The notes under the pieces: model-generated
Told to the model about the DNA's origin: nothing
The model's database searches: none
What the model saw: the letters and a program-made list of their open reading frames with translations, nothing else
Shown here: positions 61,241-64,000 of the stretch, piece after piece
Numbering within the stretch: position 1 is the stretch's first letter
How the letters are laid out: every line of letters starts with the position of its first letter
Source of the DNA: Roseivirga spongicola
Lineage (GTDB): Bacteria; Bacteroidota; Bacteroidia; Cytophagales; Cyclobacteriaceae
Assembly (NCBI RefSeq): GCF_001592965.1
Contig: NZ_LRPC01000001.1
Location: 806,001-870,000 of the forward strand
Reading direction: 5' to 3'
DNA length: 64,000 bases
Made by a program: the position numbers and the translations under genes

Positions 61241-63577
61241 ATGAAGAGAATAATCTATGCTTTGGTGGCAGCTTTTATTTTGGGCGGAAGTGCTTTTGCT
61301 CAGGTAGAAAGAAGCAACCATGGTAAGCGTTTCGAACAACTAGAACGTATGCTTCGCGACCCGAGTGTCTACAGAAGTGCATCTGGTGCTCCAGGCCCTC
61401 AGTATTGGCAGCAAAAAGCTGATTATAAAATTGAGGCTACTCTCAACGATGAAAATCAGAGACTTGATGGTTATGAAACCATCACTTATTACAACAATTC
61501 TCCAGATCCGTTAGATTATCTGTGGCTTGCATTAGACGAGAACAAGTACAATCCAGAAGACGATTCTTACAAGTTCGACCCAAGTAGCATTCGCCCTAGA
61601 ATGACTTATGGCCAAATTGATGGCCTCGATGGTCATGATAATGATTGGGGTTTTCACATTACTGAGGTAAAAGACGCTAAAGGAGCTGCAATGTCTTACA
61701 TCATCAACCAAACCATGATGAGAATTGACCTTGCTGAAACTCTTGAGCCTGGCGATAAAATATCTTTCAGCATCAGATGGTGGTATAACACTACTCCAAG
61801 AGACGATTCTGGTAACAGAGGTGGCCATGAATATTTCCCTGAAGATGGCAACTACATCTACACTATTGCGGGTTGGTTCCCAAGAATGGCTGTGTACTCA
61901 GACTTTCAAGGCTGGAACAATAAGCAGTTTACAGGAAGAGGTGAGTTTGCGCTTACTTTTGGAGACTATGATGTAAAAATGACTGTTCCTGCCGACCACA
62001 TTGTAGGTTCTACTGGTGCATTGCAAAATGCCAAGAGCGTGCTTACAGCCGAACAGCAAAAAAGATGGGAACAAGCTCAGAAAGAATTCGTTGAGCCTGT
62101 TAAAATTGTAACATTAGAAGAGGCTAAAGAGAACGAAAAAGAAGGTACTTCTGAAACCAAAACTTGGCACTATAAGGCAGAAAACGTGAGAGACTTTGCA
62201 TGGACTTCTTCTAGAAAGTTTGTGTGGGACGCTATGGCTGCCGACATTGAAGGTAGAGAAGACCACCCAATGGCCATGTCTTACTACGCCAAAGAAGCTT
62301 ACAACCTTTATGAAAGATACTCTACTAAAGTTGTAGCTCATACGCTTAAGACTTACTCTAAGTACACCATTCCTTATCCTTACCCAGTGGCTATCTCTGT
62401 AGAAGCTTCTAACGGTATGGAATACCCAATGATTTGCTTCAACTATGGTAGAACTTTACCTGATGGCACTTATTCAGAAGGTACTAAGTATGGCGCTATT
62501 GGTGTAATCATTCACGAGGTAGGTCACAACTTCTTTCCAATGATTGTAAACTCTGATGAGCGTCAGTGGACTTGGATGGATGAGGGCTTAAACACTTTTG
62601 TTCAGTACCTAACCGAGCAGGAGTTTGATAACAACTACCCTCACAGAAGAGGCCCTGCGGCTAACATTGCTCCTTATATGGCATTGCCTAAAGATCAACT
62701 AGAGCCAATTATGACCAACTCTGAAAACATTATTGGTTTTGGTAGCAATGCTTATGCTAAAGCAGCTACAGGCTTGAATATTCTACGTGAAACCATTATG
62801 GGTCGCGAACTATTCGACTTTGCTTTCAAAGAGTACGCTAAACGTTGGGCATTTAAGCACCCAACTCCAGACGATCTTTTCAGAACGCTAGAAGATGCTT
62901 CTGCTGTAGACATCGACTGGTTCATTAGAGGTTGGTACTTCACTATAGATAATGTTGATATTGCTATAGACGATGTAAAATGGTACAAACTGAATACTCA
63001 AAACCCAGAGATAGAAAATCCAATTGCTAAGGCAGAAGATGAGTTGAGAAACACAGATATTGCCGATAGCAGAAACCGAGAAGAAGGTCTTAAGTTCTAT
63101 GTTGAAGAAGACACTAGACTTCAAGATTTCTACTACTCTTACGATGAGTTTGAAGTAACAGAAGAATCTAAAAGAGCTTACCAGAGATTTAGCGCTTCAC
63201 TTTCTGCCGAAGAAAGAGCTCTACTTGGTGGCGATAAAAACTTCTACGAAATAGACTTCTCTAACAAAGGAGGCTTAGTAATGCCAATCATTATTGAGTG
63301 GACTTATGTGGATGGCACAAAAGAAGTAGAGAAAATACCTGCGTATATCTGGAGAAAAGATGAAGATAAAGTGACTAAAGCGTTTATGAAAGACAAGGAA
63401 GTTGCTCAAATCAGAATTGACCCTTACAGAGAAACAGCAGATACTAACGAAGACAACAACTACTTCCCAAGATCTAGCAAGCCATCTAGATTTGAATTAT
63501 TCAGATTTGGCGGTGGTGCTGCAAGAGGCCAGTCTACAGGCTCTAACCCAATGCAAAGAGCCAACGGAGGTAATTAA
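61241..63577 (+). CDS. M1-family zinc metallopeptidase
   Basis: The product is 778 aa with a signal peptide (ends SAFAQ, about residue 20). The zinc site HEVGH has His425 and His429, with the third ligand Glu448 in WMDEGLNTF, 18 residues after the second His as in all M1 enzymes. SVEASNGMEYPMICF is in the place of the usual exopeptidase GAMEN motif (here GMEYP), so the aminopeptidase specificity is modified. The N-terminal beta domain (about 40-300) precedes the catalytic part. It is periplasmic or secreted; similar proteins are abundant in Bacteroidota. It follows the HupE-like gene by 15 nt, probably on the same transcript, and ends with a terminator. Confidence 0.93.
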   Translation: MKRIIYALVAAFILGGSAFAQVERSNHGKRFEQLERMLRDPSVYRSASGAPGPQYWQQKADYKIEATLNDENQRLDGYETITYYNNSPDPLDYLWLALDENKYNPEDDSYKFDPSSIRPRMTYGQIDGLDGHDNDWGFHITEVKDAKGAAMSYIINQTMMRIDLAETLEPGDKISFSIRWWYNTTPRDDSGNRGGHEYFPEDGNYIYTIAGWFPRMAVYSDFQGWNNKQFTGRGEFALTFGDYDVKMTVPADHIVGSTGALQNAKSVLTAEQQKRWEQAQKEFVEPVKIVTLEEAKENEKEGTSETKTWHYKAENVRDFAWTSSRKFVWDAMAADIEGREDHPMAMSYYAKEAYNLYERYSTKVVAHTLKTYSKYTIPYPYPVAISVEASNGMEYPMICFNYGRTLPDGTYSEGTKYGAIGVIIHEVGHNFFPMIVNSDERQWTWMDEGLNTFVQYLTEQEFDNNYPHRRGPAANIAPYMALPKDQLEPIMTNSENIIGFGSNAYAKAATGLNILRETIMGRELFDFAFKEYAKRWAFKHPTPDDLFRTLEDASAVDIDWFIRGWYFTIDNVDIAIDDVKWYKLNTQNPEIENPIAKAEDELRNTDIADSRNREEGLKFYVEEDTRLQDFYYSYDEFEVTEESKRAYQRFSASLSAEERALLGGDKNFYEIDFSNKGGLVMPIIIEWTYVDGTKEVEKIPAYIWRKDEDKVTKAFMKDKEVAQIRIDPYRETADTNEDNNYFPRSSKPSRFELFRFGGGAARGQSTGSNPMQRANGGN

Positions 63578-63599
63578 GAATACGTAATAATCATTTTAT

Positions 63600-63633
63600 A
63601 AAGGCTTTGGCACTAGTGTCAAAGCCTTTTTTT
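63600..63633 (+). terminator. Rho-independent terminator after the M1 peptidase
   Basis: Arms AAAGGCTTTG (63600-63609) and CAAAGCCTTT (63620-63629) around a further small GCAC/GTGT stem, followed by seven T residues. Confidence 0.92.
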
Positions 63634-63653
63634 ATGCATTTCCTGTGCTATGT

Positions 63654-63825
63654 GATTGATAAGATTCTTCACTACTCTCAGATGAACTTAGACGGAAGAA
63701 TATCAGCCTCAACAGTTTTGAAAGACACATTGGTATTAGGCACTCTGCTCAGTAACCAGAACATCATCGGTAAGTCTTGCAAAAGCCCTGAAGTATCGAG
63801 GGAAGCATCTTATTACGCTAAGCCC
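63654..63825. repeat. Degenerate fragments of the REP-like repeat
   Basis: GATAAGATTCTTCAC near 63657 and CTGAAGTATCGAGGGAAGC near 63789 match blocks of the two copies at 24611-24892, but in reversed order and with insertions between them. The region 63634-63904 shows no other feature. Confidence 0.6.
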
Positions 63826-63904
63826 CACCTTTTCAATCCCGACCTAAAGTAGGATCATCCCAGACGATGTTCCTTCCCATAGAATCGCCCAACATGGAAA
63901 ACTG

Positions 63905-64000
63905 TTAAGCACTCAGCTTTCTTCTCATAGAAGGCCGCCTGCGATAAGCATAATAAGCCAGCACATACTCAATAGCTTTGCGCATGGCCAGGTTGATTGG
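63905..64000 (-). CDS. Partial gene, C-terminal end of an unidentified protein
   Basis: On the minus strand an open frame enters from the window edge and runs 31 codons to a TAA at 63905-63907. The visible residues start PINLAMRKAIEYVLAYYAYR and end RRPSMRRKLSA, a basic tail with one helix-like segment. It is too short to name; a real gene is plausible because it is oriented to meet the M1 gene's terminator tail to tail. Confidence 0.45.
   Translation of the reverse strand, partial: PINLAMRKAIEYVLAYYAYRRRPSMRRKLSA

Noticed and set aside
63607-63852. Plus-strand frame of 81 codons after the M1 peptidase
   Set aside because: It starts inside the terminator and crosses degenerate repeat sequence; no plausible start or protein features.

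Overview
The window is a piece of a Bacteroidota chromosome, most likely a marine Cytophagales bacterium (Roseivirga/Fulvivirga-like; genus not provable from the sequence). Evidence: a giant SprB-repeat adhesin with a type IX secretion (T9SS) type B C-terminus beside a PorP/SprF gene, several TonB-dependent receptors with carboxypeptidase-regulatory N-domains, many lipoproteins, Bacteroidota-only families (DUF5777, DUF6660, DUF6702), a TAnnTTTG promoter box before tpiA, and modest GC content. There is no phage, integrase, CRISPR array or intact insertion sequence. Mobile-type signal is limited to short intergenic hairpin repeats.

Layout. 1-2.2 kb: edge-truncated PAS protein (minus), YHS lipid/secreted protein, DinB-like protein, NRDE protein. 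2.2-6 kb (minus): ALDH7-type aldehyde dehydrogenase, DegP/HtrA protease, Hsp20. 6.1-9.5 kb: atypical Nramp-family transporter, tRNA-Asn, tpiA-prmA. 9.5-15.8 kb: a 1561-aa exported protein of unknown function, a TlpA thioredoxin, two small genes. 15.9-18.5 kb (minus): a likely operon of an SprB-repeat/cytochrome c-like lipoprotein, OB-fold protein, YceI and DUF5777 barrel. 18.7-20.5 kb (minus): an ECF sigma gene broken by an amber codon, overlapping an anti-sigma-like/barrel fusion gene. 20.6-25.2 kb: tRNA-Leu, LiaF-like protein, DUF6660 protein (possibly frameshifted), a frameshifted TonB receptor, and a 0.7-kb hairpin-repeat cluster.

25.2-30 kb (minus): subtilase, half-size asparaginase, thioredoxin lipoprotein, PorP/SprF. 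30-41.6 kb (minus): the 3862-aa SprB-like protein with about 48 repeats. 42-47.7 kb: MoxR ATPase, then a surface lipoprotein plus TonB receptor pair. 47.9-52.2 kb: a tightly coupled five-gene operon combining a peptidoglycan-binding membrane protein, a coiled-coil protein, a protein with a domain otherwise seen with OmpA-type proteins, a Ras/Rab-like small GTPase and a hybrid histidine kinase with receiver and HPt. This is the best candidate for an undescribed system. 52.4-58.6 kb (minus): M14 metallopeptidase and three tandem paralogous lipoproteins. 58.7-64 kb: 2H phosphoesterase, DUF3298-type lipoprotein, DUF6702, HupE/UreJ-like protein, M1 aminopeptidase-like protein and a truncated gene at the edge.

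The main themes are cell-surface biology (gliding adhesin, T9SS, TonB receptors, exported peptidases), envelope stress and redox functions, and one envelope-to-GTPase-to-phosphorelay operon. Three reading-frame lesions fall within 3.5 kb (20.37, 21.84 and 23.86 kb), suggesting either local decay or assembly errors.
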